A DNA stretch of 64,000 bases from Syntrophus sp963665935. GTDB lineage: Bacteria > Desulfobacterota > Syntrophia > Syntrophales > Syntrophaceae. The position numbers and the translations under genes are program-made. Under the pieces are notes generated by a model. The model was not told where the DNA came from. It worked only from the letters and a program-made list of their open reading frames with translations, and made no database searches. Every line of letters begins with the position of its first letter. The stretch's first letter is position 1. Where the stretch lies: NCBI GenBank assembly GCA_963665935.1, contig OY762510.1:1984001-2048000 (forward strand), given 5' to 3'. Shown piece after piece: positions 7,531-16,315 of the stretch.

Positions 7531-10293
7531 ATGTCAAAAAAGAGGGTTTACGAGTTGGCCCGGGAGCTGGGTATCGACAATAAGGAGCTTATCTCTCGGT
7601 TGGAGAAACTCGGTATCACCGTGAAGTCCCACTCGGGAACGCTGGAAGACAACGAAGTGGATCGCGTTACAAAGGAATTTCACGCCCGGGGTTCCAAGGA
7701 GATGGTCGAGGAACGAATCAAGACGACCGTCATTCGAAGGAGAGCTGTTCCCGTTTCCAAGGAAGAAGAAATTGCCGAAATGCCCCCTGTAGAGACGGAA
7801 AAAGAGCTCCAGGTTGAAGCGCCGGAGAAACCTGCTCCTCCGGAAGAGGCGAAGCCCGTTGAAGTTGTCGAAGCCAAGCCGGTTATTCATGAGAAGGAAC
7901 CTGCACCGGCTGTAAAAAAAACCCTGCCAACCCCCGTGATCCCCTCGAAAGAACCCGTTGCTCCATCCGTTCCTGAAATTTCCAAAGAAGAAAAGGTAGA
8001 AATTCCGGAGAAAATCAAGGAAGAAGCTAAGAGAGAGCCGATTGCTCCGGAACCGGAAAAAGCTCCTGTCGCGCCGAAGGGTGTCCCGGCAGAGGAAAAG
8101 GCGCCGGTCAGAGTGGAAGCGGCTGGAACGGTTGCCAGAGAGCCAGGAAAGATACAACCGACGAGAAGGGAAGTCAGGCCGCCGGTATCGCGTCCTCCTT
8201 CCGGAGGCGGAGCTCCGGCAAGGCAGGCGCCGCAACGGGAGGCGGTCAAAAAACCTGAGATTGGCGGTATTCCCAGGCCGGCTGCGCCTCCAGGAAGGGA
8301 AGCCCCGAAGGTTGAGGGAGAGAAGGCGAAGAAAAAAATAAAAACTCCCGATGAGGTGCCGATGCGGGAGCAGCCTCCTGCCAAAAAGAAGATCACTCTT
8401 CGTAAAGCTCCCGAAAAGAAGGACTTCCGCAAGGTCCTGGAAGAAGAGACTGTCGAACGGGGCGCCAAACCGGGTCGTTGGAAGGAAGAGAAAAAAGCGG
8501 CGCCGGTCAAGATGAAGAAGACGGAGATCACCGTTCCCAAGGCGATCAAAAGAAGAATCCGGGTTGGTGAGGCGATTACCGTCGGGGATCTGGCCAAGAA
8601 AATGGGGGTCAAGGCGAATGAAGTCATCAACAAGCTGATGCGGATAGGATTGATGGCGACCATCAACCAGTCGATTGACTTTGATGCCGCGACGCTCATT
8701 GCCACGGAGTTTGATTATCAGGTGGAACAGGCCGGGATGGAGTATGACGAGTCCATGTTCAAAGTCGAATCCGTTGTCGAAAATCTCAAACCCCGGGCAC
8801 CCGTGGTGACAATCATGGGGCACGTGGATCACGGGAAGACCTCGCTGCTTGATGCCATCCGGAAAACGCGGGTTACGGAGGGAGAGGCGGGGGGCATCAC
8901 CCAGGCCATCGGCGCCTACCATGTGAATCTCAAGGGGCGGGAAATCGTCTTCCTCGACACGCCGGGGCATGAAGCCTTTACAGCCATGCGCGCTCGAGGC
9001 GCTCAGGTGACGGATATCGTGGTGCTGGTTGTCGCGGCCGACGACGGGGTGATGGATCAGACCAAGGAAGCGATCAATCACTCCAAAGTTGCCGGGGTGC
9101 CCATCATTGTGGCCATCAATAAAATAGACAAGCCGGAGGCCGATCCGGGGAGAATCAAGCAGGCGTTGACGGAATACGGCCTTGTTCCGGAAGAGTGGGG
9201 TGGAGAGACCATCTTCAGCGAGGTATCGGCGAAACAGAAAATCGGCATCGAGGAGCTCCTGGAGCTTATCCTGCTCCAGGCGGATATCCTGGAGCTGAAG
9301 GCCGATCCGGATCGACCGGCCCGAGGAGTGGTGATCGAAGCCCGGCTGGATCGCGGCCGCGGTCCGGTGGCCACGGTTCTGATCCAGGAAGGAACCCTTC
9401 ACGAGGGGGATGCCTTCGTCAGCAAGACGGAGTACGGGCGTGTCCGGGCCCTGAATGATGACCAGGGGCGGCGGATCAAGGAGGCCGGACCGGCCACTCC
9501 CGTCGAGGTGATCGGTTTTTCCCGGGTCCCCCAGGCCAGTGCGGAATTCAATGCCGTAGAGGATGAGAAGAAGGCCCGCAGCATCGGGGAATACTGGATG
9601 CGGAAAGAGCGGGAAAGGGAGCTTTCCGCGACCTCGAAGATCACTCTGGAGCAGTTGTATGAAAAGATGAAGGAAGGCGTGAAGGAGCTGAACGTCATCC
9701 TCCGGGCGGATGTGCAGGGATCGCTCGAAGCCCTGGCAGACGCCCTGACCAAACTGAACACCGAAGATATCAAGCTGAAGGTGATTCATGGTTCCACCGG
9801 CGCGATCACAGAAACGGATGTCATGCTGGCGTCGGCATCCAATGCCATCATCCTCGGCTTCAATGTCCGCCCCGATACCCGGGTGGTGGAACTGGCGGAG
9901 ACGGAAGGCGTTGACATCAAACTCTACGATATCATTTACAATGTGATTGCCGATGTCCGGGCGGCCATGGAGGGGCTTCTGGAGCCGGAATACAAGGAAG
10001 TCGTCCTGGGACGCGCCGAAGTTCGGGATCTCTTCCGGGTCCCCAAAGTGGGCACCGTGGCGGGCAGCTTTGTGTTGGACGGTAAAGTGATTCGAAAGGC
10101 CAATGTCAAACTGGTTCGGGACGGTGTGACCGTTTTTGATGGGAAGATCGCTTCCCTGAGGCGGTTCAAGGATGATGTCAAGGAGGTTCTGGCCGGTTTT
10201 GAGTGCGGAATCGGCATCGATGGGTTCAATGATCTCCGGGTGGGCGACCTGATTGAAGCCTATGTCAGTGAAAAAGTGGAGCGTAAGCTGTAA
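7531..10293 (+). CDS. infB: Translation initiation factor IF-2
   Basis: IF-2 is the GTPase that brings fMet-tRNA to the 30S subunit and promotes subunit joining. The 920 residues comprise an IF2_N domain (1-52), a roughly 270-residue Pro/Glu/Lys-rich linker, a second IF2_N-like domain from about 331, and a G domain with GHVDHGKT (430-437), DTPGH (476-480) and NKID (530-533), then domains II-IV. The ATG at 7531, after TTGGGGG, is preferred to a TTG five codons earlier. The linker is long but of a kind common in deltaproteobacteria. Confidence 0.97.
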   Translation: MSKKRVYELARELGIDNKELISRLEKLGITVKSHSGTLEDNEVDRVTKEFHARGSKEMVEERIKTTVIRRRAVPVSKEEEIAEMPPVETEKELQVEAPEKPAPPEEAKPVEVVEAKPVIHEKEPAPAVKKTLPTPVIPSKEPVAPSVPEISKEEKVEIPEKIKEEAKREPIAPEPEKAPVAPKGVPAEEKAPVRVEAAGTVAREPGKIQPTRREVRPPVSRPPSGGGAPARQAPQREAVKKPEIGGIPRPAAPPGREAPKVEGEKAKKKIKTPDEVPMREQPPAKKKITLRKAPEKKDFRKVLEEETVERGAKPGRWKEEKKAAPVKMKKTEITVPKAIKRRIRVGEAITVGDLAKKMGVKANEVINKLMRIGLMATINQSIDFDAATLIATEFDYQVEQAGMEYDESMFKVESVVENLKPRAPVVTIMGHVDHGKTSLLDAIRKTRVTEGEAGGITQAIGAYHVNLKGREIVFLDTPGHEAFTAMRARGAQVTDIVVLVVAADDGVMDQTKEAINHSKVAGVPIIVAINKIDKPEADPGRIKQALTEYGLVPEEWGGETIFSEVSAKQKIGIEELLELILLQADILELKADPDRPARGVVIEARLDRGRGPVATVLIQEGTLHEGDAFVSKTEYGRVRALNDDQGRRIKEAGPATPVEVIGFSRVPQASAEFNAVEDEKKARSIGEYWMRKERERELSATSKITLEQLYEKMKEGVKELNVILRADVQGSLEALADALTKLNTEDIKLKVIHGSTGAITETDVMLASASNAIILGFNVRPDTRVVELAETEGVDIKLYDIIYNVIADVRAAMEGLLEPEYKEVVLGRAEVRDLFRVPKVGTVAGSFVLDGKVIRKANVKLVRDGVTVFDGKIASLRRFKDDVKEVLAGFECGIGIDGFNDLRVGDLIEAYVSEKVERKL

Positions 10294-10384
10294 TCAGCTG
10301 GAAATCCCGGGTTAGAAGAAGTTCGTTGGTTCGGGGAGAAACACCGCTGCGATACAGGAGGGATGCCGAAGGGCAGGTTTTGCG

Positions 10385-10723
10385 ATGGTCGTTGGATCTG
10401 GGCTGATTGAACTGTGGATTGTCGAGAGTCGATCTTTGAAGGAAAAAAGGGGGGTCTTGAAGCGGATCCTTCAGCGGACCCGGAATGCCTTCAATGTTTC
10501 CATTGCTGAAATCGGCGAAAACGACTCCTGGAAGCGGGCAAAAGTCGGATTTTGCGTCGTGGGAAACGATACGCGATACATAAATGGAAAGGTGGACCAC
10601 ATCCTTTCTTTTATTGAGGATCTTCAGCTGGCCGAAATCCTGGACAGCAGGATCGAAATTGTTTCTCTATCGGACGCCATGCCGCATGTCGACGACTCCG
10701 CCGGTAAATATGGACCGGAATAG
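10385..10723 (+). CDS. DUF503 (YlxP-like) protein
   Basis: The 112-residue protein matches the DUF503 family by MVVGSGLIELWIVESRSLKEKRGVLKR near the start and FNVSIAEIG in the middle. Members are small cytoplasmic proteins almost always found between infB and rbfA, as here; Firmicute YlxP belongs to this group. The position suggests a role in ribosome or RNA processing, but the biochemical role is not established. The 91-base gap from infB has no obvious promoter. Confidence 0.85.
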   Translation: MVVGSGLIELWIVESRSLKEKRGVLKRILQRTRNAFNVSIAEIGENDSWKRAKVGFCVVGNDTRYINGKVDHILSFIEDLQLAEILDSRIEIVSLSDAMPHVDDSAGKYGPE

Positions 10724-10790
10724 GGGGCATCTTTGGCCGGCTTCGGAGTCCGGGGAGATCTTAATTTAAAAAGGTGGTCTGAGGATAAAG

Positions 10791-11162
10791 ATGTCGCAGT
10801 TTAAGAGAGCGGATCGGGTTGCGGATCTGGTGAAAGTGGAGCTTGCGGATATTCTGCTGAAGCGGATTCGTGATCCCCGGGTCAGTCGGCTGACGGTCAC
10901 CGGGGTCAAGATGAGCGATGACCTGCGCACTGCTTGGATTTATTTCGTCGAAATGGGCGAGGATGTCTGCAGTCCGGAGACCCTTGAGAGTCTGCAGAAG
11001 GCCAGCGGCTTCATCAAAAAGGAACTGGGAACGCGAGTGAAACTGCGCTATGTGCCGGATCTGATCTTCAAACAGGATACCTCCTTTGCCTACGGGAGCC
11101 GGATTGATCGGCTTATCAGCGAGATTCACAGAGAAGAAGAGAATGATAGATCGGATTCTTGA
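10791..11162 (+). CDS. rbfA: Ribosome-binding factor A
   Basis: RbfA binds the 30S subunit and helps mature the 5' end of 16S rRNA. The 123-residue product has the family features RADRVADLVKVELADILLKR and RDPRVSRLTVTGVKMSDDLR. GAGGA lies a few bases before the ATG. Its last 20 bases overlap the start of the following DHH phosphoesterase gene, implying coupling. Confidence 0.95.
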   Translation: MSQFKRADRVADLVKVELADILLKRIRDPRVSRLTVTGVKMSDDLRTAWIYFVEMGEDVCSPETLESLQKASGFIKKELGTRVKLRYVPDLIFKQDTSFAYGSRIDRLISEIHREEENDRSDS

Positions 11163-12102
11163 GATTATCGAGCGTTCCAAAACCTTTCTGATCTCGACCC
11201 ACGAAAGGCTGGATGGAGACGCCGTGGGGTCGGAACTGGCTCTTTATGCCCTGTTCCGGCAAATGGGGAAAGAGGCGGATATTTACAATCAGGACGCAAC
11301 TCCGGAGAATTATCGCTTCCTGCCCGGCAGCCAGGATATCCGCCAGAATCTCCCCGCGGATATTGCCGGTCGGTATGATGCGGCGTTTATCGTGGATTGC
11401 AGTGATCTGAGCCGGGTGGGCAAGGGGGCTGAGAAGATTGCCCGTATCGGAACGCTCGTCAATATTGACCACCATATCTCCAATACGAAATTTTGTGAGC
11501 TTACCTATGTCGATCCCCGGGCGAGTTCAGCGGGAGAATTGATCTATCGCTTGATTTCCCGGATGGGGTGTGCCGTTTCCAGAGAGATCGCGACCAATCT
11601 TTATGCGGCCCTTTTAACCGATACGGGCGGGTTCCATTATGGAAGCACCGGTAAGGAAACATTGCTTGCCGCGGGGAATCTGGTCGGATGGGGTGCGAAC
11701 CCCCAGGAAATATCGGAAAATATTTACGAGAACAACCCTCTGGCTAAAATTCGGTTGCTGGCCAAGGCTCTGGAAACATTGACCTTCGATCTGGAAGGAC
11801 GGTTCGGGTTCATGGTGGTCTGGCAAAAAGACATGCAAACCGTGGGCGCTGTTCCGGAACATACCGAAGGCTTCGTTGACCTTCCTCGGTCGATTTCCGG
11901 CGTGGAGGTCTCGGCCCTGTTCAGTGAACAGAACAATGGGTCTTTCAAGGTCAGCTTCCGTTCCAAGGGTAAGGTCGATGTGGAGCGGGTAGCCCGCGCT
12001 TTTGACGGCGGGGGGCATCGAAACGCATCCGCCTGCAGGATTCATGGAGACTTTGAAACGGTCCGGTCTCGGGTTCTGGACGTGATTCGGGATGGCTTTT
12101 AG
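11143..12102 (+). CDS. nrnA: NrnA-type DHH phosphoesterase (nanoRNase / pAp phosphatase)
   Basis: The 319-residue protein belongs to the DHH/DHHA1 family that degrades short oligoribonucleotides and often dephosphorylates pAp. The DHH triad is D109-H110-H111 in NIDHHIS, upstream acidic motifs are ERLDGDAVGSE and VDCSDL, and the C-terminal DHHA1 domain has FDGGGHRNASAC. The ATG at 11143 gives the family N-terminus, although the frame is open earlier. The place between rbfA and truB is the usual one in many bacteria lacking Orn. Which substrate dominates cannot be told from sequence. Confidence 0.9.
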   Translation: MIDRILEIIERSKTFLISTHERLDGDAVGSELALYALFRQMGKEADIYNQDATPENYRFLPGSQDIRQNLPADIAGRYDAAFIVDCSDLSRVGKGAEKIARIGTLVNIDHHISNTKFCELTYVDPRASSAGELIYRLISRMGCAVSREIATNLYAALLTDTGGFHYGSTGKETLLAAGNLVGWGANPQEISENIYENNPLAKIRLLAKALETLTFDLEGRFGFMVVWQKDMQTVGAVPEHTEGFVDLPRSISGVEVSALFSEQNNGSFKVSFRSKGKVDVERVARAFDGGGHRNASACRIHGDFETVRSRVLDVIRDGF

Positions 12103-12106
12103 GCTT

Positions 12107-13045
12107 ATGGATGGCATCCTGATCGTGGATAAGTCGCCGGGAAAGACCTCGCAGCAGGCCGTTTCGGAGGTCAGGCGGATTCTGGGAGTCCGGAAAGCCG
12201 GGCATTCCGGGACACTTGATCCGCTGGCCACGGGAGTGCTTCCCATCTGCCTGAACGAGGCAACCAAGCTGGTTCAGTTTCTTGTCCTGGATGATAAAGA
12301 ATACCGTGCCACGATGCTGTTGGGGATTACAACGGATACCATGGACATCGAAGGGCAGATTACAGGCCGTCAGGAGCCGGACGTGAATGAGGCCCGGATC
12401 CGGGAGGCCCTGAACTATTTTACCGGTGAGATCAGCCAGGCGCCTCCCCGGTATTCCGCCGTCAAGTATAAGGGAAAACCGCTTTATTCCTGGGCAAGGA
12501 AGGGAATTGACATCTCCCTCCCTCCTCGGAATGTAAGGGTATATTCTTCGATTCTGGAGGAGATTGCCCTTCCCTATGTCACGTTTCGGGTAGCCTGTTC
12601 AAAAGGGACCTACATCCGCACCCTCTGTGCCGATTTAGGAGATCGCCTGGGTTGTGGAGGGTGTCTCGCCGCGTTAAGGAGGTTACGGAGCGGCTGTTTC
12701 ACTCTCGATGCGGCTGTTTCGCTGGAAGAAACTTCCGGAAAAGAGCGGAGGGAAATCCTGGTGGCCAGGTTGATTCCCCTGAGCGAAAGTCTGCAGCAAA
12801 TGGCTGTCATCGAGATTGGCGGCGAACTGGCGGGAAAAATCCGGGAAGGGTGCCAGCCTGATGGAAACAGCCTCCGGAATTATCATATTCCTTCCCTTGC
12901 GGGTGGAGATATGGTAAAGTTTCTCACTCCCAATGGGGGGCTGGTCGCGGTGGCCAGAATCCTCTGTGCGTCGGATGAGTTGTCTGATGTCGACGCGGGA
13001 CAGCCGGTTGTAAAAATTTTGAGGGTTTTTTCCGATCGTACCTGA
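12107..13045 (+). CDS. truB: tRNA pseudouridine(55) synthase
   Basis: TruB isomerises U55 in the T loop of tRNAs. The catalytic aspartate is D38 in HSGTLDPLATGVLP, and the N-terminus MDGILIVDKSPGKTS is typical. Further family motifs are RYSAVKYKGKPLY and CSKGTYIRTLCADLG. An alternative ATG at 12092 would add five residues and overlap nrnA by 11 bases; the later ATG matches family N-termini. The C-terminal part (about 230-312) looks like a PUA-type tail. Confidence 0.94.
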   Translation: MDGILIVDKSPGKTSQQAVSEVRRILGVRKAGHSGTLDPLATGVLPICLNEATKLVQFLVLDDKEYRATMLLGITTDTMDIEGQITGRQEPDVNEARIREALNYFTGEISQAPPRYSAVKYKGKPLYSWARKGIDISLPPRNVRVYSSILEEIALPYVTFRVACSKGTYIRTLCADLGDRLGCGGCLAALRRLRSGCFTLDAAVSLEETSGKERREILVARLIPLSESLQQMAVIEIGGELAGKIREGCQPDGNSLRNYHIPSLAGGDMVKFLTPNGGLVAVARILCASDELSDVDAGQPVVKILRVFSDRT

Positions 13046-13163
13046 AATAGAACCTGAAGTTCGGTAAGTTTTTGACCAAGCCGAAAGAAGATACGGCAGA
13101 AAAAATGACGATAGCTATGCCATTGATTATATAGATAAATTTGTTTATGGAGGATAGATAACC

Positions 13164-13430
13164 GTGTTAAGTTCTGATCAAAGAGAAAGTATTATTGGAA
13201 ATTATCAGTTGCACGAGAAGGATACGGGATCTCCCGAAGTCCAGATTGCGCTTCTGAGTGCCAGGATCGAATACCTGACGAATCATTTCAAGATCCATAA
13301 AAAGGATCATCATTCCCGTCGGGGGCTGCTGAAGCTCGTCGGCCAGCGGAGGCGGCTTCTGGATTATCTGAAAAATAAGAATATTGAGCGGTACAGGCAA
13401 GTTATTTTGCGTCTTGGCTTAAGAAAATAA
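13164..13430 (+). CDS. rpsO: 30S ribosomal protein S15
   Basis: The 88-residue S15 nucleates the 16S rRNA central domain. Family signatures are TGSPEVQIALLSARI, HKKDHHSRRGLLKLVGQRR and the C-terminal YRQVILRLGLRK. It begins with GTG at 13164, preceded by GGAGGA (13149-13154). The 118-base upstream gap could hold an autoregulatory leader as in other bacteria, but no defined structure was identified. The usual rpsO-pnp order follows, separated here by a large palindrome. Confidence 0.96.
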   Translation: MLSSDQRESIIGNYQLHEKDTGSPEVQIALLSARIEYLTNHFKIHKKDHHSRRGLLKLVGQRRRLLDYLKNKNIERYRQVILRLGLRK

Positions 13431-13459
13431 CCGACATTTTCGGGAGGGGGCATAAGCGT

Positions 13460-13548
13460 GGAGTAAGCGGTAAAGCCTGAGGTGTAAGGCTGCGGGCATT
13501 GGCCTGTTGTTCTTTCGGTTTTACACCCCCGGCTTTACTCCTTACTCC
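13460..13548. repeat. Long imperfect palindrome between rpsO and pnp
   Basis: The 28-base arms 13460-13487 and 13521-13548 are complementary at 24 of 28 positions around a 33-base loop; the outer and middle stem blocks are GGAGTAAG, GTAAAGCC and GGTGTAA. There is no T-run, so it is not a classical terminator. It could be an RNA-processing or stability structure between rpsO and pnp, or an REP/MITE-like repeat. The rest of the 304-base gap shows no gene. Confidence 0.7.
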
Positions 13549-13734
13549 CTGATCCGCAGTGTCCCGACCGAAAGAGACCGCCCGAAACCGGGGGTGCGCA
13601 AACTCAGTTGCTTCCTTATGTCATGAGAGTATCTGTCTAAAGTAGCTCTTTTCAGAAGGTACAGGTACAAGCAGGCAGTGCGCTGAGGATTGTTCGTTTT
13701 CCTGAGGTCGGGTCAAAAGAGAGGGTATTAAAAG

Positions 13735-15852
13735 ATGAGTACAATATTCAGTGCGGAATTCGCCGGAAGAAATATTTCCATAAAAACGGGTTACGTTGCG
13801 GGCCAGGCAGACGGCGCTGTCCTGGTGACTTATGGAGACACCGTTGTGATGGTGACGGCGGTTTCTCTGAAGACGGCCCGGGAGGGGGTGGACTTTCTGC
13901 CCCTGACGGTGGATTATCAGGAAATGACCTACGCCGCGGGTAAAATACCCGGCGGATTTTTCAAGCGGGAAGGCCGACCCAATGAACGGGAGGTTTTGAC
14001 GTCGCGGGTCATCGATCGTTCCATTCGTCCGTTGTTTCCCAAAGGGTACTGCTATGAAACCCAACTCGTAGCCACCCTTCTTTCCGTCGATAACGAAAAC
14101 GACTCGGATGTGGCGGCCCTCCTGGGCGCATCGGCGGCCCTGGAAATATCCGATATCCCCTTTAAAGGACCAATAGCCGGCGTCCGGGTGGGACGGCTGG
14201 AAGGCCGGTTTGTCTGCAACCCCACGACGGAGGAACAGGAACGGAGTGATCTGAACCTTTTTCTTGTCGGCAGGAAGGTCGTACCGGGGACAGACGGTCG
14301 GCCCTTTGATGTCAATCTGGTGATGTTGGAGGGGAATGCCCAGGAAGTCGAGGAGGAAAACGTTATTTCCGCCATCGAGTTCGGTCTGGAATCGATGCGG
14401 CCCGTCATGGAATTGCAGGATCAGATCTGTGCGGCGATCGGCAAATCCAAGCGGGCTTTTACAGCTCTCGAAATAGATGATGCGTTGATGGCTGAAGTTT
14501 CTGAAAAAGCGGCTGCGAAGATGGACGAAGCCTATCGGATGCCGAGAAAGCTGGATCGGCATGCCGTCCTGGACGAGATTCGAGAAGGGGTAATCAAGAG
14601 CATTGCCTCGGAAGATCCGGGATTGCGCGGCCGGGCGGCAACGGCTCTGGAAGCTTTAGAGAGGCGCATTCTCCGGGATATGATCGTCAAGGAGCGGCAA
14701 CGGATTGACGGTCGATCCTATACGGACATCCGAACCATCAGCGCAGAAGTCGGGATTCTTCCCCGGGCGCACGGCTCGGGTCTTTTTAACCGTGGAGAAA
14801 CCCAGTCCCTTGCTGCGCTTACGCTGGGTACGTCGTCAGATGAGCAGCGTCTGGACTATGTGGCGGGAGAAGAAACGCGTTCCTTCATCCTGCATTACAA
14901 TTTCCCCCCCTATTGTGTCGGGGAGGCCAAGTCGTTGCGGAGTCCCGGCCGACGGGAGATCGGGCACGGCAATCTGGCCAGAAAGGCCCTGATGCCGGTA
15001 CTTCCTTCCCAGGAAGAATTCCCTTATACGATCCGTATTGTTTCCGAGATCCTTTCCTCTAACGGGTCTTCATCCATGGCCACGGTCTGTGGAGGCCTTC
15101 TCTGCCTCATGGATGGCGGTGTCCCCGTTAAGGGGGTGGTGGCAGGAATTGCCATGGGGCTGCTCAAGGAGGGGGATCAGGTGGTCATCCTTTCCGATAT
15201 CCTGGGTGATGAAGATCATTCCGGGGATATGGATTTCAAGGTTTGCGGGACCAAGAAGGGCATTACGGCCATGCAGATGGATATCAAGATTGACGGAATC
15301 AATCGGGATATCCTTACAAGGGCCCTTGCTCAGGCGCGGGAAGGGCGGCTCTTTATCATTGAAAAAATTCAGGCGACGATTGCCGAACCGAGGAAGGACA
15401 TATCCATTTATGCCCCCCGGATCACCACGGTGAAAGTCCGCCCGGAAAAGGTCCGTTCCGTGATCGGCACGGGCGGCAAGAATATCCGCCAGATCGTCAG
15501 CGAGACCGGGGTGACCATCGATGTCGAAGATGACGGTACCGTAACGATTGCCTCCAGTGATATGGAAGCATCGGCCCGGGCCATCGCAATGGTCCGCTGG
15601 TTGACGGAAGATGCGGAAGTCGGTAAAATATACCGTGGAACCGTTAAAAAAGTTGTTGATTTTGGAGCCTTTGTTGAGATATTGCCAGGTACTGAGGGCT
15701 TGCTCCATATTTCCCAACTGGCCAAGGAACGGGTCAATAAGGTGACGGATATTGTCAACGAAGGAGATGAGGTCATCGTCAAGGTCCTGGAAGTGGACAA
15801 ACAGGGTAAAATCCGCCTGAGTCGAAAGGATGCCTTGGGCGCCGAGGTTTGA
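13735..15852 (+). CDS. pnp: Polyribonucleotide nucleotidyltransferase (PNPase)
   Basis: PNPase degrades RNA 3' to 5' by phosphorolysis and is a degradosome core enzyme. The 705-residue protein has two RNase PH domains separated by an all-alpha domain (about 1-555), a KH domain (about 560-620, with VIGTGGKNIRQI) and an S1 domain (about 625-695, with GTVKKVVDFGAFVEILPG). The second PH domain retains GDEDHSGDMDFKV with its metal-binding acidic residues. GAGAGGG precedes the ATG. In many bacteria pnp represses itself through its leader, here the palindromic region. Confidence 0.97.
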   Translation: MSTIFSAEFAGRNISIKTGYVAGQADGAVLVTYGDTVVMVTAVSLKTAREGVDFLPLTVDYQEMTYAAGKIPGGFFKREGRPNEREVLTSRVIDRSIRPLFPKGYCYETQLVATLLSVDNENDSDVAALLGASAALEISDIPFKGPIAGVRVGRLEGRFVCNPTTEEQERSDLNLFLVGRKVVPGTDGRPFDVNLVMLEGNAQEVEEENVISAIEFGLESMRPVMELQDQICAAIGKSKRAFTALEIDDALMAEVSEKAAAKMDEAYRMPRKLDRHAVLDEIREGVIKSIASEDPGLRGRAATALEALERRILRDMIVKERQRIDGRSYTDIRTISAEVGILPRAHGSGLFNRGETQSLAALTLGTSSDEQRLDYVAGEETRSFILHYNFPPYCVGEAKSLRSPGRREIGHGNLARKALMPVLPSQEEFPYTIRIVSEILSSNGSSSMATVCGGLLCLMDGGVPVKGVVAGIAMGLLKEGDQVVILSDILGDEDHSGDMDFKVCGTKKGITAMQMDIKIDGINRDILTRALAQAREGRLFIIEKIQATIAEPRKDISIYAPRITTVKVRPEKVRSVIGTGGKNIRQIVSETGVTIDVEDDGTVTIASSDMEASARAIAMVRWLTEDAEVGKIYRGTVKKVVDFGAFVEILPGTEGLLHISQLAKERVNKVTDIVNEGDEVIVKVLEVDKQGKIRLSRKDALGAEV

Positions 15853-16304
15853 TGAAGGAGATCCGGGTTCCCGTTCAAACGTTGCCCCACTTTTCGGGGC
15901 TTTCCCTGCCGCGGTATATGACCGAAGGGGCAGCGGGAATGGATATCTATGCAGCAGTAACGGGAGATGTGATGATCGGCCCGGGGGAGAGGGCTCTTAT
16001 TCCTACAGGTCTGGTCATCGCATTGCCTGAGGGATTCGAAGCCCAGATCCGACCCCGCAGTGGTCTGGCCTTAAAGCATGGCGTTACACTGGTCAATTCC
16101 CCCGGTACCATCGATGCTGACTTCCGGGGGGAAATCGGTGTCCTGCTGATTAACCATGGCAAAGAACCTTTTTTGATTTCCAGGGGGAGCCGTATCGCTC
16201 AGATGGTCGTTACCCCTGTCTGCCGGGCAGCGTGGTTTGAATCCCGCGGTCTGGAATCCACAATCCGGGGAGACGGGGGCTTTGGTCATTCCGGGACATC
16301 CTGA
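15852..16304 (+). CDS. dut: Deoxyuridine 5'-triphosphate nucleotidohydrolase (dUTPase)
   Basis: The 150-residue trimeric dUTPase hydrolyses dUTP to dUMP and pyrophosphate, keeping uracil out of DNA and feeding thymidylate synthesis. All five motifs are visible: AAGMDIYA, RPRSGLALK, the catalytic-Asp stretch GTIDADFRGEIG, SRGSRIAQM and the C-terminal RGDGGFGHSG. The ATG overlaps the pnp stop codon by one base (TGATG), so translation is coupled. A TTG one codon earlier is a less likely start. Confidence 0.95.
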   Translation: MKEIRVPVQTLPHFSGLSLPRYMTEGAAGMDIYAAVTGDVMIGPGERALIPTGLVIALPEGFEAQIRPRSGLALKHGVTLVNSPGTIDADFRGEIGVLLINHGKEPFLISRGSRIAQMVVTPVCRAAWFESRGLESTIRGDGGFGHSGTS

Positions 16305-16315
16305 GGTTGGAAGGC

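Noticed and set aside
7534..9789. 751-codon frame on - opposite infB
   Set aside because: Arg/Phe/Leu-rich translation typical of the antisense of a Lys/Glu-rich gene; infB is certain.
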